Program-made: the position numbers and the translations under genes
Shown here: piece after piece, positions 35,284-49,900 of the stretch
Layout: each line of letters opens with the position of its first letter
Position numbering within the stretch: the stretch's first letter is position 1
Assembly: GCA_025667525.1 (NCBI GenBank)
Contig: CM046877.1
Coordinates: forward strand, 291,892,364-291,956,363
Direction: 5' to 3'
DNA from: Glebionis coronaria
Lineage: Eukaryota; Streptophyta; Magnoliopsida; Asterales; Asteraceae
DNA length: 64,000 bases
Notes under the pieces: generated by a model
What the model was told of the DNA's origin: nothing
Databases searched by the model: none
What the model saw: only the letters and a program-made list of their open reading frames with translations

Positions 35284-35510
35284 ATCAACTGACTTAGCTC
35301 AGTTGGCCACCAAGGTTCCACTAAGTGGTTTCTTTGGGGGAGGTTTCTTGAAAGTCTTGGGTTCAAGACCTGCCAAGGGCCCTTTCAGACGAAGTGGATA
35401 AGGAGTCTAACATAAATAGGCGAGGGTTCAAAGAAGACATTCTATCTCTTGGATGTCATTGCACGACTCGACCCACTGACCACTAACATTTTCCGTTCTA
35501 AAAAAATAAA
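35284..35510 (+). mobile_element. tRNA-derived SINE with 12-bp target-site duplication
   Basis: A 227-bp element with an internal pol III promoter: A box TAGCTCAGTTGG (about 35296-35307) and B box GGGTTCAAGACC (about 35368-35379), in the order and at the spacing typical of tRNA-derived SINEs. It ends in an A-rich tail (CTAAAAAAATAAA). The flanking 12-mer TAACATAATTAA is perfectly duplicated (35272-35283 and 35511-35522), as expected for target-primed insertion using LINE proteins. Confidence 0.85.
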
Positions 35511-35539
35511 TAACATAATTAATTCTAGTTTCGCCCGAT

Positions 35540-38091
35540 TCTTGCTTTTACGAATGTAAAATTTTCCCCCTTCTCACAATTCACTTGTCCCGCTCTACTT
35601 TTCACCAAAAATTTAAACTGTCCCTCCCATATCTCTGAAACTTATCCTTTTCATTTTCATATTTCAGATCCTAAAGTTATCCCTTCATTCTCATCTTCTC
35701 TATATCCCTTCCCTCACCAAAATCCTGTCAAAAATCCACCGACAATACTTAATTTCAGTTCCTAGCATACAAACATAAAAAGTAAACGATTGGGGATGAT
35801 GAAATAATAAAAAAAACAAACGGTTGAACGCATAAACTAAAGAAATCACAAAACAACCAATGAATCGAGGATGTCTGCCGGGTTTATATAACCAGATCCA
35901 TCTTACGAATGGTATTGGATATTTGATTGGTAAGATCTTTTTTTCATCACATCAAGGTTAATTTTTTTCATCACATCAAGGTTATTTTTGGATGATATGT
36001 CCACCGGTTGCGCCAGCGCCCGGATGAGGCATTGATATATCCACCAGTTTCATCAGATCAGGGTAATATTCCTCAAATCGTAATCGAGCTATTAAGTAGC
36101 ATACAACAAAATGATTTTCTGATTGAAAGGTCTTATACACAATGGAGGAAACGTTAGGTATATGCAATGTATTATCATTTTATGAACACCTGATGGAACT
36201 AGTCTTTCTTTCGATTGTTCTGATTGATGGTTTCTGTTATGGAGTTTGTTTTTTGATATAAATTTGAATATATATTATATATAGGCAAATGTTCTGGAAG
36301 AACTTTCTCATCCGTCATTTATCCTAAAATGCAAGAACTTGGTATTCTACTTGACAAGATTAGAAATCCAGAAGTACGTCTTTTATTTATCATGTCTCTA
36401 AAAGTCTGACTTTAGATTAGTGAAGGGTCAATCACATTAATGCGATTTCTGGTAGTTGCTTAAAAAGTTTCAATTGGTATCATTCTTGATACTCATCATC
36501 TGATCTTGTTGTGGGAACATGCTCTGATTATTTAAGCTTGTCAAGTTGACGTGGGCTACTTTAGGCATAACTCAAAATATGCATGATGCTTTATATGGAT
36601 GGGTGCTTTTCCAACATGTACAAATTCTTGGTTTTACAAAAAGATGAAGACTGAATGAACTTGTTCGTATGTACTCTTTCTGCACGTTGGTTTCTTCTAA
36701 TGCATGTCGATTTTGCATGTGTGCACATGAGATGTGGGAAATGGAAATTATTTGTCATTATTTGTTACTGTAATATGCATCAAGTATTAGTTCATTTAAA
36801 ATAAGGATACAAATCAACAGTTTAAGACACTAAAGCTAAGAATGATAAAAGCCAAGTCTAACACCACTTCACAACTTATAGTATTGCTGGATTGGGAGAA
36901 ACTGTTTGATTCATATCTTCTTACTGATCCGTTAAGATGAAAGTTTACTTATATTAATGCTATAGTTGGAGGAGGCCTGAACTATGTATTATTTCAAGAC
37001 CATTTAAAGCATATATATTACACAAAGCTGGATTACCAATTTAAAATATTTCATGCTAACAATGTGTTTATAATATGGATGACAATTCCTTACTATGCAA
37101 TTTGCTTATATTTTAATATTGTAATTTTTTTCTTTGGTAGTTTGTAGAGACAAAGGAAATGCCATTACTCTATCAGGTAATCCTTCAAGTGTAGAAAGTT
37201 TTGTCTACCAACAACAAAGAAGGAAACGAGGAACAATTTACATACACCATTTTGTATACAGATGTTGACGATGGTACTAAAATCAGATTGAGCTTGGTGC
37301 AAGCGATATTTTGCTTGATAAACCTTTGTTGTGACACTAGACTCCAAGATTATCACATGTAATTCAACGAGGTCATTTCCTGTTTCTTGATCAAACTACC
37401 TTTTCCACATAAGTTTTTGCATCCGTTCCAAATGAATAAAACTAAATAAATAAAATATTTTAAGATCGAACTTGCACTTTGTACTTGTTATTTGCTAGCT
37501 TTAGTTATCAAATCTTTTTGGTTATATTTCTTCTTCAGAAGCCTGTTTTCTTTCTGAGGCTGGTGTCAATGGGCTTGGTTGTATGAAGACATAATACGGC
37601 TACAGTCAATGAAGTCAAGGTTAGTCAATAAACTATTAGAATCTCTTTTCTTTCCCGGGTTGAGAATGAGTCACCTTAGTTGTCATAGTGCTACTTTAAA
37701 CTTGCATGTGATTGGTTAGCAAATTCATATTGTAAAGATTAGAGAACACAAAGACTTAGTGTATTTGCATGTATAAAGCTATGATGCTAGTGAGGATGCT
37801 GCTGCAGCCAGGGTTAGGTTTTATGTTAAGCAATCCTTTGAAGCAACATTACAGCGGGTTCGTTTCTTGATAAACTATCCTTATACAATGGCCGAGCTGA
37901 TCTTTATAATGTCTTGCTAATGATTCTATATACTAACTAACGACCAGGTTCAAGATTCTCATAGAGGAGCCTCAGTATGATACTTTTGTGTGCCTTAGGA
38001 TCACCCCATATGGTTCTCAATTCTATTTAGTAATTCATCTACTTATGGCTATTTCTAAGTAGATAGAAACAATTGGTACCCAAACATCATA
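35540..38091 (+). pseudogene. Unidentified gene-like region, exon-like pieces, cut by element B
   Basis: A CT-rich, 5'UTR-like stretch (35560-35720) is followed by spaced open pieces with splice-like borders: around 35866-35930 (ending at GGTAAGATC), around 36000-36150 (IPQIVIELLSSIQQNDFLIERSY), around 36285-36375 (KMQELGILLDKIRNPEV), around 37142-37175 (ETKEMPLLYQ, then GTAATC), and around 37800-37860 (AAAARVRFYVKQSFEATLQR). Introns between them would be AT-rich with plausible borders. I do not recognise the product. Element B interrupts the region; more exon-like sequence resumes at 50397-50580. It may be a host gene, a pseudogene, or a gene fragment captured by the CACTA transposon to the right. 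Confidence 0.4.
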
Positions 38092-38096
38092 GTATA

Positions 38097-41000
38097 TGTG
38101 ACAATCCGTCAATTTATGGTTGATATTTTATTCTCAAATATTTATTTGAAAATATTATTTTATGATCTCACTTATTTTGGGAAGAAATTTGTATTTACGT
38201 CTTAAATTAGCATCGACTACGTCTAAACCGGAGGATTCAACGTTACGTGCTTACGTTTACATACACCGTCTTTGGTGACAGTCCGACATTTCAGAAAATA
38301 AATTTATTTGTAAATATTATTTTGGAGTTTTAAATTTGTGTTGGTTCACAAACTCACAAATTTACGAGAAGAGATTAGGACTTACGATTTTATTTTAACG
38401 TCCTTTACGACTAAACCGGAAACCTTAGGATTACGTATTTACGTTTTCGAACTCCGTTTTTAATGAGACAATTTTTATTAGATTCGTTTTGTGCCGTTGA
38501 TTCATAATTTATAAAAACTTTTTTCGTAAAACGACCCGAGGGCACGCAAATCGAAGAAACTAGAATCGATGAATACCCGTAAATTAGTGGGATGAGACAA
38601 AACAAGTTTTGCCCCACCCCACTAACATGGGATGGCCAAGATAGCACAAACACATCTCATGATGTGTCAAGTATAACTAACAAGTGTTACACTTGTTAGC
38701 TAAGCTTACAAAGTAAGCTAACTCATAACTTCAAACCATAAAACCACTAAACAAGAACCATATACTTCATTTTTACATGCAAGCCACTCTCATTCTCTCC
38801 TCTCTCTCTAAATTCGTCCTATTTCCACCATAAACCACCCCTTTGATCAAAAATCTAGCCATGACCCAAGGCTATAATCAACATATGTTGATAACTACAC
38901 AAAAAGATGAAGATTGGAGGTGATTTTAACATATAAAAAGGAGTTTTCATGGAGGTCTTTGGGCTGATTTTCAAGAAGGAGTTTAGGGCTGATTTGTTGA
39001 AGGTGTCTTCATATCCTTGGTAATCTTGAAGGTGGCCTTGATATTTCATAAGATTGGTTACCAAAACCAAGCCTTGTTCATCCAAAATCTCAACCTTTTC
39101 ATCACTTTGGTGGTAAAGAGATTGTTTCTTCCTATCCTCTTGTTATTTTGATTATGTAATCTTGTATTTTCTTTATTTATGTATATATATATGATGATGA
39201 ATGATAATTAAAAATATTGTGTGGGGATTTGGTGTTGATAAACATGCTTAAAAAGATGGACAAACTACATGTAAAATGGGTAAATCTTGTTTAAATGGTA
39301 GGCTGTATAAAAACAGTAACTAACCACATGTTAGACTGATAAAATGATGAAGTAGAATCAATTTACAGTAAGCTATGGGCCTTGTACGCATGTGAGAGTT
39401 GGCCATGCAATGAAATCATTGTAATGAGTGAGATATGATCAAAACAAGTTTAAGATACAAATCTGAGTTCACTGTTTTGGCCGATTTTTAGAAAATACTT
39501 AGAAGATGATTCAACAGTATCTATAAAAGAGTTAAATAGAGCACATATCATGTAGTTTATGTGATAAAAATTTGAGCTTTTATCTCCATATAGAACTCTA
39601 GATATGGGAGTTTTGGAGAAAGTGAAGATAAAAATCAGATTTTGGAAATTAAAGTATAATAATATTATATAAGCACTCAAAATTTAATAGTATAAAATAT
39701 AAATTAAAACCCACTAACTTATATAATACATTTATATTAATATGTACAATGGTAAATAAGTGGACATTTTATAAAAATGGTAACTTGTTAAGTTTTATAA
39801 GTTATAAAACTATAAACATGATTTTTACGACTTTTTCGGCTAATACCGTAAAATTAACGTTTTTGTTAAATAAAACTTAGGTGGTTGGAACCGTCTAATG
39901 TAAACTTTATATAACTTATATACTGATATATAAACATGTATAACAAGTAAAAACCGATAAAACCCGAACTATAGGACAAACGGACATTAACGAGCTAAGT
40001 AAACACATTGGGCTAATAATTGGACTAAATAAATTAAACACTCATAAAAAGAACTTATTGGGCTTAACCCATTTGGGCCCAACTTGTAAAGTTTAAATAC
40101 TGATAATATAAGTGTAAAATGGATTAAAACAAGTTAAAGAACTTATAATAAGTTTATTGGACTTAAAACGTGTAAATAGGTAAAACTAGTAAACTAGTAT
40201 AAAAGTTACCGACATATAACACTAAAATGAGTAAACGAGAATATGTAAACCCACTTGATCATCATATATATATAATCATCATATGTATACATAATTGTTA
40301 TTTCTATAAAGTCATTGGACATGAGTCTAAGACGAATATTATTTGTCTAGGTTTCCGTGATTGAAGCGCGTATCGTACGTCCGAATTGCCGATAACCCGC
40401 CTTCCCACATCAACGTGAGTTCATAGCCTCGCACTCTTTTAAATGTTTTATAAACCCGCGAGGGAGATAACATGTTAGTTTTTATAAAATAGGACACCAT
40501 TTGTCCCGATTGTTTGTTTATTGATTTTGGACCCGAATGATTGAATGACCCGATTGTATGACCCGATAAATGATTAAAGGACCCGATAGATGAAATTAAA
40601 TGGATTATTAAAGTTAGGTTATGTCACTAAAAGTCCCATTAGCATGAATTGTGAACTACCGGGATTTGGTAGACGCTTATGCATTTAATAGTACTATTTG
40701 GGGACGATCACCCCAGTTCGCGCCTTGACGGTTGATCCCCGTCGTGCCACATTGATTGGTAAGCGAATTTATGTATGAGAAGATTTCCATAGCGTGACAT
40801 TTGTGACGACACGCTACTTTAGATGGGCAACTTGAGTATCGGGTTAGCTACCCGTTGTTGGTTTAGTAAGGTAACAATGTCATGCGGCTTATAATAATCA
40901 AATTACCGAAATACTAATAGACGCACCGAATTACGATGTATTGCCTGACTAGCAATACAGGGTCATACTATTGATATTATGTTCGTGTTTTGGTTTTCAT

Positions 41001-41555
41001 AAACCATATTCATATAACGGTTTTTATTTAATCTATACAACGTTCTAAAACGTATTGTATGATGTTTTTACGACATTGGCTCGTATAATGGTTTTTAAGG
41101 CAAATGCCTATATTATGATTTGATAAAGATTTGTATAAAATGATTTTGGCTATTTTATGGCCTATTACAATGATTTGTACAAAATGATTTTCGGTGATAA
41201 TTTTATACCGATGTTATATTGATGAATTTTATTAAACTCTATGAATTCACTCGGCGTTATCGCTGACCTTTTCTTTTAACATGTTCTATCTCAGGTACTT
41301 GAAGGTAATTCTCGGGAAGACGACAAGAATTCATGGCCCGCACTTAAACAATATTTTCCATTCAAATACTTTGTAAAACTTTGTATGAAATATAATGACT
41401 TGGGACCGATGTAACTTTGATATTTTATGAATGGAAATGTTTTATTATTAAACAACGCGATTTTTAAGCGTTGTCTATGATGTGAGTAATGTGCTAACCC
41501 GTAACACCAACTAGTCTTCCGCTGTATTGAGTTGTATAAATTTGGGGGTGTTACA
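38097..41555 (+). repeat. Element B 5' LTR
   Basis: A 3,459-bp LTR beginning TGTGACAATCC and ending GGGGTGTTACA. It is nearly identical to 46948-50396. Confidence 0.95.
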
Positions 41556-41558
41556 GTT

Positions 41559-41570
41559 TGGTATCAGAGC
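41559..41570 (+). other. Element B primer binding site
   Basis: TGGTATCAGAGC, a perfect 12-nt complement of the 3' end of initiator methionine tRNA, starts 3 nt after the LTR. Confidence 0.92.
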
Positions 41571-41999
41571 TCTCGTTGTAGAGAACGAAAGATTTTTAAA
41601 ACCAAGGTTTTGAATAAAACATTTCAAAATCTTTTAACCATAAACATTTTTCAAAAAAAAAAATGTCTAAAATAAAAATAAATAATCTTTTGACTATAAC
41701 GGTGCCGAAGAATTCCCGAGTTACCGACAAGGCCAGACTGAGAAGTGTTATTTTAATATATATAACTTGGATTATATATATATGATGATTATTTCTATAT
41801 TTATACGAGGTATTTATAAGACGTAGATTGTCACAAGAAACCCTAACTTCCCTAGTAATTAATCGAAGCTATTCTCGTAGGAATTCTAGCTATTCTTGAT
41901 CTAAACCAAGTTGCGGATATTTATGATCCCGACAAAATGGTTGATATTCGTAGGAATATAGATATTAGTTGATTGTGATATTGAAGAAGAATTGGCGAG

Positions 42000-43000
42000 A
42001 TTAAATATGATATCGATGTCATGACGATCTTTCCTTATAGAGTGGAGTTTTACAAAACGTTACCACCTAGAAAGATGTCATCTGATTCGTTGTCACCCAA
42101 TTCTTAAATTTGAGAATCGAAAGGGTGAATGTTACACTTGAGGCTGTCATTGGAACCATTACCCAAAAGCCTCATGCCACTAGTACCTTTCCGAGATGTC
42201 TAGTTGAATGATCAAGTCATTTCATACTAATGACTCATTTAATAATTGTTGTTGTAAGAGCTATAGGATTGGAATTAAGTGTTGATTCATATCGAGATTT
42301 TATTGCCCTTTTAAGGTTTAAAAATAAGGTTGAAGTATTTGAAAATGAGGTAGGATATCGAATTGAGTATAAGTTGATTGAAACTTGAATAAAATAAAAT
42401 TTAACTTGTATGGAATATGAGATTGTTAAGAGGAAGTCGTTAAGTTTTGTGATTGAATTATAAGATTTTAAATGATTAGTTTGTGTTAAGGGTTGTTCCT
42501 AAACCATTGTCCACTGACGAGGATGCCCAGTGTCCAAGAAATAAATTGAAGAAATCTTCTTCTGAATTGGGACCGATGGATCTTTCGGGACATGTGGAAC
42601 ACCTAATGACTCTTGTAGATTAGTATTCATTGTGGTATCTTTTAAATATCCCTAACTTAACTGAGATATCAGTTGGTAGGATGAGTTCTGAGAATTGTAT
42701 GACATAGTGACACGTAATGTGTCACGGTATAATTTTGACTTGTTTGTGATTAATGAAAAGACTACCTTTGATTGCTAAATTCTACATGTATCGATATTAT
42801 CTATCTTTTATTGCTTCATCCTAATGCTCACATTAGTGATGCAACCATTGAACAAGTACTCATCTCAAATTGAGTTACGTTGCGGATTATTCTTTTTGAG
42901 TGCCATCGAGGTCATGCACCACATGATTATTTGGCTAAAGCTCATTTCCTATCATATTGTAGTTAGTTCTTGGTGAACAACTCTTCGTCACTCTTTTGCA
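42000..43000 (+). pseudogene. Element B gag remnant
   Basis: Collinear with the element A gag remnant. The PRKMSSDS-like stretch lies near 42068. Stops and frameshifts occur throughout. The assignment is by position and by matching A. Confidence 0.4.
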
Positions 43001-44164
43001 GATCACTCATTGTTTTTATAAGATAAAACAATATCCTTTGAGAAAATTGAATTTTCATCACTATATGGATTATTTAAAGTAAGATTTATAAGTGATTGTT
43101 ATCGAAATGAATTTGTTTATAAAACACCTTGGAAAACTTAATTGTTTTCATAATAAGGAAAATCTTTGTAAATTTATTTTGATTCTTATTTAAGAATTAA
43201 GCATGAAAATGTTTTTATTATAAACATGATAATAAAATTTTGACGAACTGAGTATTGCATCGTTAATCTTGAAATTGTATATAGTTGCGCGCCTACATAC
43301 AATTTGGAATGGACCATGCAAGGCTGATTAGTAGTCACCATAAAACTGATCAATAAACACTACATTTTCTTTGAAGATTGTGAAAGATTAAATTTTATGA
43401 GATCTGCAAGAAGTGAAAAATAGGGACATAGTGTTAGGGACACCTACATATGTGCATGTAGCATATATTCTTCTTAGTCGAATTTACTCATCTGTGGAAA
43501 TTGTCTTATTTGACAATTGACAATTCTTTCTTGTCCAATTCTCCCGTAGTGAGATTCTTAGGAAAAGTATCTGATTACCGAGTGTTGATACCCGACTGGA
43601 TGTATTGACGTTCTTATCATTTCTTATGATTTGATTTCATTTGAATGACCTGGGTAACGATCCGAGGAGCTTTCGAATGCGTACTCAAATTATGAAAACA
43701 TGGGATATATTCATATTCATTCAATGTTTTCGTCTGTATCTGATTTGAAATTCTCTCGCGTAGATTATGCGTTGACCATACTCTTTAGATAATAGTTGTG
43801 TCTCATATATCCTTGAATTTGTGAAGGATTATGAACTATTATTAGTCTTTTGAGAAGTTCACATCTTATCGACGACAATAAAACTGAAAAGTTGATAGTG
43901 CTAGTAGAATGGATTGATTGATTATGACATGACGACATTGTCTTAATTGATGGGAACTCGAGTAGAATTCCCCTAAATGATAAGATGTTGATTATCAAAA
44001 GTGATCTAAATAATTCTTGGTGGATGACCATATCCTGCATTTAGACTTGAAATTATACCATGAATGGTTGTGAACTAGTTATAGATATTATAATCTAGAA
44101 AGAACTTAATATGAATTTATTAAAAGATGTTTATGTTATCTAAACTTTAGGAGGTATTTGTTAA

Positions 44165-44720
44165 TAAATTACCTAGACTTTTGCCATTAAGGCAAGTTGA
44201 AACTGGTATTGATTATATTTCCGGTGATGCACCTCTGGCTTGTGCACTGTACGTCAGCACCATCTAAATTAAAGGAATTACCGTACAATTGAGATAGTTG
44301 TCGGAGAAAGATTTTATTATACCAAGCCTGTCATCATGAAGAGCTATGGTGTTATCATTCCTTATATTTATAGATTACTGTGAACTGAGTAAATTGACAA
44401 TCGAAAGCGATATCCATAACTCGAAATGGAAGATTTGTTCGATCATTTACAAGGTTCTAAGTGTATGTTTTAAAGATTTGATCCACGGCATGGTTATTAT
44501 CAACTTCGAGTCCGCGAAGAAGATTATCTATTCCAATCACTACATCCTGTACTTGTAATGAACATTACGAGTTTCATGTTATGTCGTTTGGATTGACTAA
44601 TACACATGTAGCATTCATAAATTTGGCGAAACACGTGTGTGAGCTGTAATTTGATAAATTCATGCTCGTGATCATTAAGGACCATTTGTTTGTTTATAAG
44701 TATAAAAAGGAGTTAGTAAT
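44165..44720 (+). pseudogene. Element B reverse transcriptase remnant
   Basis: The linker matching LPPLRQ...ETGIDYI starts near 44170. A 70-codon open piece (44346-44558) reads IDYCELSKLTIESDIHNSKW and onward, the decayed form of the IDYRELNKLT region of Ty3/gypsy RT. An EFHVMSFGLTN-like match lies near 44580. The catalytic IDD segment is not preserved. Stops near 44560 and 44650 coincide with those in element A. Confidence 0.8.
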
Positions 44721-44981
44721 TATTTATAGATTGCCTTAAATTGGCTGAACAATTAAAACTTGTACCTTGAGTATTTAACATGTGATTAAAGACTTAACCT
44801 TCACATTATTTGACCGTGTGATTAATAGATAATGGAATATAAATTGACTCTTCAAAATTTAGAAGTCATTTAAGACTTTGAGTTATACTAAAAAGAAAGT
44901 GCAAATATATATTTTGACAAATGTTTTAACAAAGGATTTTAAGGGATTATTCCCTTATACACAAACCATTTAACTAAACTT

Positions 44982-44998
44982 CTGTTTAGGGGTAAATG
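44982..44998 (+). other. Internal copy of the element B polypurine-type tract
   Basis: The exact 17-mer CTGTTTAGGGGTAAATG also found directly before the 3' LTR (46930-46946). Its position matches the internal copy in element A. Confidence 0.6.
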
Positions 44999-45784
44999 TT
45001 TGTGTATACCTCAAGATAACTTAAGAAGGATTGAGTAAAACCATTTATACCATAACCTGAAAACTTAAAACGACAATATTTGCTTTTCAACTAAGAAAAT
45101 TTTGACCAAAGTGTAACCAAAGATTTTTCGAACATTTACGAATCTTAATAATTATTTTCGATAAATCAACAAAAATCGTGTTAATTAAATTCAAATTTAT
45201 TTTTGAACATTTTATATAATTGGTCGAACTAAGAAATTTAAATTTTTTACGTTTACGTTTCATAAAAATTAACTGATTATTATTTAATTAATTGTAATAA
45301 TTATCGACGCTTTAAACACTGGATTGAGAAAAACTGATAAAAATGATAGATGAGACGAAACTGAAACTTAGAAAATATGAAGAAAGGTGAACGTAATTAC
45401 TGACGCATAATATAGAAAGAATATCTGAGTGAATTGTGGACATGATAATTATATCATCATGAGAAGTGAATATAGATACCGACGCATTATGTAGAAAAGA
45501 TAAAGAACTAGTTAGGACATGTTCCTTAATAATGAATGTGCAAAATAAATTGCCGAACGATATAAAAATAAGCAATGTTTGTAAAAAGGATAATATAAAT
45601 AGTGAAGGGTTTCACGGCTAATGTGAACCATTACAATTGAGAAGCCGATGGCGTTAGATGTATAAAAGGCCACTGGTGGTTGCCTAAATATGGAGGATTG
45701 TGAGATATAGTTATGTTGGAATTTGTAAGTATAAGTATTCTATATGTATGTCATTTTTGACTAAAAGTATCTTTGTTTGAAGAA

Positions 45785-46190
45785 GTTGTACTAATCGCAA
45801 TTATGAAGGCAGACATCGCCTCATACATTAGTAAACGTCTAGCTATTGCAAAGGTCATCATCTGAACTTGATTCGATTTGGGTCATCATCGACAGACTGA
45901 CCAAATCTGCTAATATCATTCCCGTTAATGATAAATGCAAAAGAGTTATGTAAACATAGTGTGCCTGTATCGAACATCTATATCAAGATCCTCGCTTCGC
46001 ATCGAATTTCTAAAGATTTGCTCAGAAATTATTGAGAATGAACCTTGATGAGAGTACTATGTACCACCCCAAATCGAAGGGACGAGGTAAAGTAACGATA
46101 CAAGGTAATATAAGTGCTGTTTTTAGCTTTGAATGATTGACCTTTGGAAATGAACCGTATAATCATTTTCCTTTGGAAGGATTATCATTG
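45785..46190 (+). pseudogene. Element B integrase remnant
   Basis: It reads ADIASYISKRLAIAKV, then directly DSIWVI..DRLTKSAN, as in element A, lacking the intervening block that normally carries the first catalytic aspartate. STMYHPKSKGRGK lies near 46050. Stops and shifts are present. Confidence 0.75.
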
Positions 46191-46929
46191 ATAATCATCA
46201 TATTAGGATTGAGATCGAATCTTGTTAGGATCTAAATATTAGAGCATTTGTAAACAGGAGTTGAGATAAAGACACCCGACATACACCCATTGTGAGTTGG
46301 ACATGTCTTTTAGGTTTAAGGTTTCCTATGATGGCGAACCTAACCTTACAAAATACCCGACCCGCGATATCTGAAATGATTGTTGAAATTAGGACATGAT
46401 TATTGACAGCCGGTAGTGGGCAAGAGGTTATGTGAATATGAAATGTAGATCTTGAAGTGCCAAATGGGTAGCGAAGTTATGCCACAATTTTTATCCTTGG
46501 AAAAATGAATACATGATCTGACAAATCATGGGATATAAGTCCCCGTTGTATGGGACCATTGAGATGATGTAAAAGTTGGGATTGAAAGGCATATAAGCTG
46601 GATCTACCCTAGGACTTCAAAAGAACTGTGTGAATTATGTTTCGTAAATCGAACTTGATGGAATACCTATCAAGTGAAAATCTGAACTCTTCTTAGTAAA
46701 GCTTAGATCGGGAAAAAGTTGCATTCATTAGAAACCCGTGAACATCATGGATAGAGAAAGTAAGTCAACATTTAGCCAGATCTTATTCCCGTAGTTATGT
46801 TTGATGAATCTCGCGTATTATAATGGATTACACTTGTGAGAAAAGACCGAGTGTGGAGGAAATACCCACATGGCTTTAACTCTATAAGAAGCGAGTAGTA
46901 AGGTAAGATGATCTTTGAGGACAAAGATC

Positions 46930-46947
46930 CTGTTTAGGGGTAAATGC
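46930..46947 (+). other. Element B polypurine tract
   Basis: CTGTTTAGGGGTAAATGC abuts the 3' LTR start at 46948. Confidence 0.75.
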
Positions 46948-49900
46948 TGTGACAATCCGTCAATTTATGATTGATATTTTATTCTCAAATATTTATTTGA
47001 AAATATTATTTTATGAGCTCACTTATTTTGGGAAGAAATTTGGATTTACGTCTTGAAGTAGCATCGACTACGTCTAAACCGGAGGATTCAACGTTACGTG
47101 CTTACGTTTACATACACCGTCTTTGGTGACAGTCCGACATTTCAGAAAATAAATTTATTTGTAAATATTATTTTGGAGTTTTAAATTTGTGTTGGTTCAC
47201 AAACTCACAAATTTACGAGAAGAGATTAGGACTTACGATTTTATTTTAACGTCCTTTACGACTAAACCGGAAACCTTAGGATTACGTATTTACGTTTTCG
47301 AACTCCGTTTTTAATGAGACAATTTTTATTAGATTCGTTTTGTGCCGTTGATTCATAATTTATAAAAACTTTTTTCGTAAAACGACCCGAGAGCACGCAA
47401 ATCGAGGAAACTAGAATCGATGAATACCCGTAAATTAGTGGGATGAGACAAAACAAGTTTTGCCCCACCCCACTAACATGGGATGGCCAAGATAGCACCA
47501 ACACATCTCATGATGTGTCAAGTATAACTAACAAGTGTTACACTTGTTAGCTAAGCTTACAATGTAAGCTAACTCATAACTTCAAACCACAAAACCACTA
47601 AACAAGAACCATATACTTCATTTTTACATGCAAACCACTCTCATTCTCTCCTCTCTCTCTAAATTCGTCCTATTTCCACCATAAACCACCCCTTTGATCA
47701 AAAATCTAGCCATGACCCAAGGCTATAATCAACATATGTTGATAACTACACAAAAAGATGAAGATTGGAGGTGATTTTAACATATAAAAAGAAGTTTTCA
47801 TGGAGGTCTTTGGGCTGATTTTCAAGAAGGAGTTTAGGGCTGATTTGTTGAAGGTGTCTTCATATCCTTGGTAATCTTGAAGGTGGCCTTGATATTTCAT
47901 AAGATTGGTTACCAAACCAAGCCTTGTTCATCCAAAATCTCAACCTTTTCATCACTTTGGTGGTAAAGAGATTGTTTCTTCCTATCCTCTTGTTATTTTG
48001 ATTATGTAATCTTGTATTTTCTTTATTTATGTATATATATATGATGATGAATGATGATTAAAAATATTGTGTGGGGATTTGGTGTTGATAAACATGCTTA
48101 AAAAGATGGACAAACTACATGTAAAATGGGTAAATCTTGTTTAAATGGTAGGCTGTATAAAAACAGTAACTAACCACATGTTAGACTGATAAAATGATGA
48201 AGTAGAATCAATTTACAGTAAGCTATGGGTCTTGTACACATGTGAGAGTTAGCCATGCAATGAAATCATTGTAATGAGTGAGATATGATCAAAACAAGTT
48301 TAAGATACAAATCTGAGTTCACTGTTTTGGCCGATTTTTGGAAAATACTTAGAAGATGATTCAACAGTAGCTAGTTAAATAGAGCACATATCATGTAGTT
48401 TATGTGATAAAAATTTGAGCTTTTATCTCCATATAGAACTCTAGATATGGGAGTTTTGGAGAAAGTGAAGATAAAAATCAGATTTTGGAAATTAAAGTAT
48501 AATAATATTATATAAGCACTCAAAATTTAATAGTATAAAATATAAATTAAAACCCACTAACTTATATAATACATTTATATAAATATGTACAATGGTAAAT
48601 AAGTGGACATTTTATAAAAATGGTAACTTGTTAAGTTTTATAAGTTATAAAACTATAAACATGATTTTTACGACTTTTTCGGCTAATACCGTAAAATTAA
48701 CGTTTTTGTTAAATAAAACTTAGGTGGTTGGAACCGTCTAATGTAAACTTTATAAAACTTATATACTGATATATAAACATGTATAACAAGTAAAAACCGA
48801 TAAAACCCGAACTATAGGACAAACGGACATTAACGAGCTAAGTAAACGCATTGGGCTAATAATTGGACTAAATAAGTTAAACACTCATAAAAAGAACTTA
48901 TTGGGCTTAACCCATTTGGGCCCAACTTGTAAAGTTTAAATACTGATAATATAAGTGTAAAATGGATTAAAACAAGTTAAAGAACTTATAATAAGTTTAT
49001 TGGACTTAAAACGTGTAAATAGGTAAAACTAGTAAACTAGTATAAAAGTTACCGACATATAACACTAAAATGAGTAAACGAGAATATGTAAACCCACTTG
49101 ATCATCATATATATAATCATCATATGTATACATAATTGTTATTTCTATAAAGTCATTGGACATGAGTCTAAGACGAATATTATTTGTCTAGGTTTCCGTG
49201 ATTGAAGCGCGTACCGTACGTCCGAATTGCCGATAACCCGCCTTCCCACATCAACGTGAGTTCATAGCCTCGCACTCTTTTAAATGTTTTATAAACCCGC
49301 GAGGGAGATAACATGTTAGTTTTTATAAAATAGGACACCATTTGTCCAGATTGTTTGTTTATTGATTTTGGACCCGAATGATTGAATGACCCGATTGTAT
49401 GACCCGATAAATGATTAAAGGACCCGATAGATGAAATTAAATGGATTATTAAAGTTAGGTTATGTCACTAAAAGTCCCATTAACATGAATTGTGAACTAC
49501 CGGGATTTGGTAGACGCTTATGCATTTAATAGTACTATTTGGGGACGATCACCCCAGTTCGCGCCTTGACGGTTGATCCCCGTCGTGCCACATTGATTGG
49601 TAAGCGAATTTATGTATGAGAAGATTTCCATAGCGTGACCTTTGTGACGACACGCTACTTTAGATGGGCAACTTGAGTATCGGGTTAGCTACCCGTTGTT
49701 GGTTTAGTAAGGTAACAATGTCATGCGGCTTATAATAATCCAATTACCGAAATACTAATAGACGCACCGAATTACGATGTATTGCCTGACTAGCAATACA
49801 GGGTCATACTATTGATATTATGTTCGTGTTTTGGTTTTCATAAACCATATTCATATAACGGTTTTTATTTAATCTATACAACGTTGTAAAACGTATTGTA

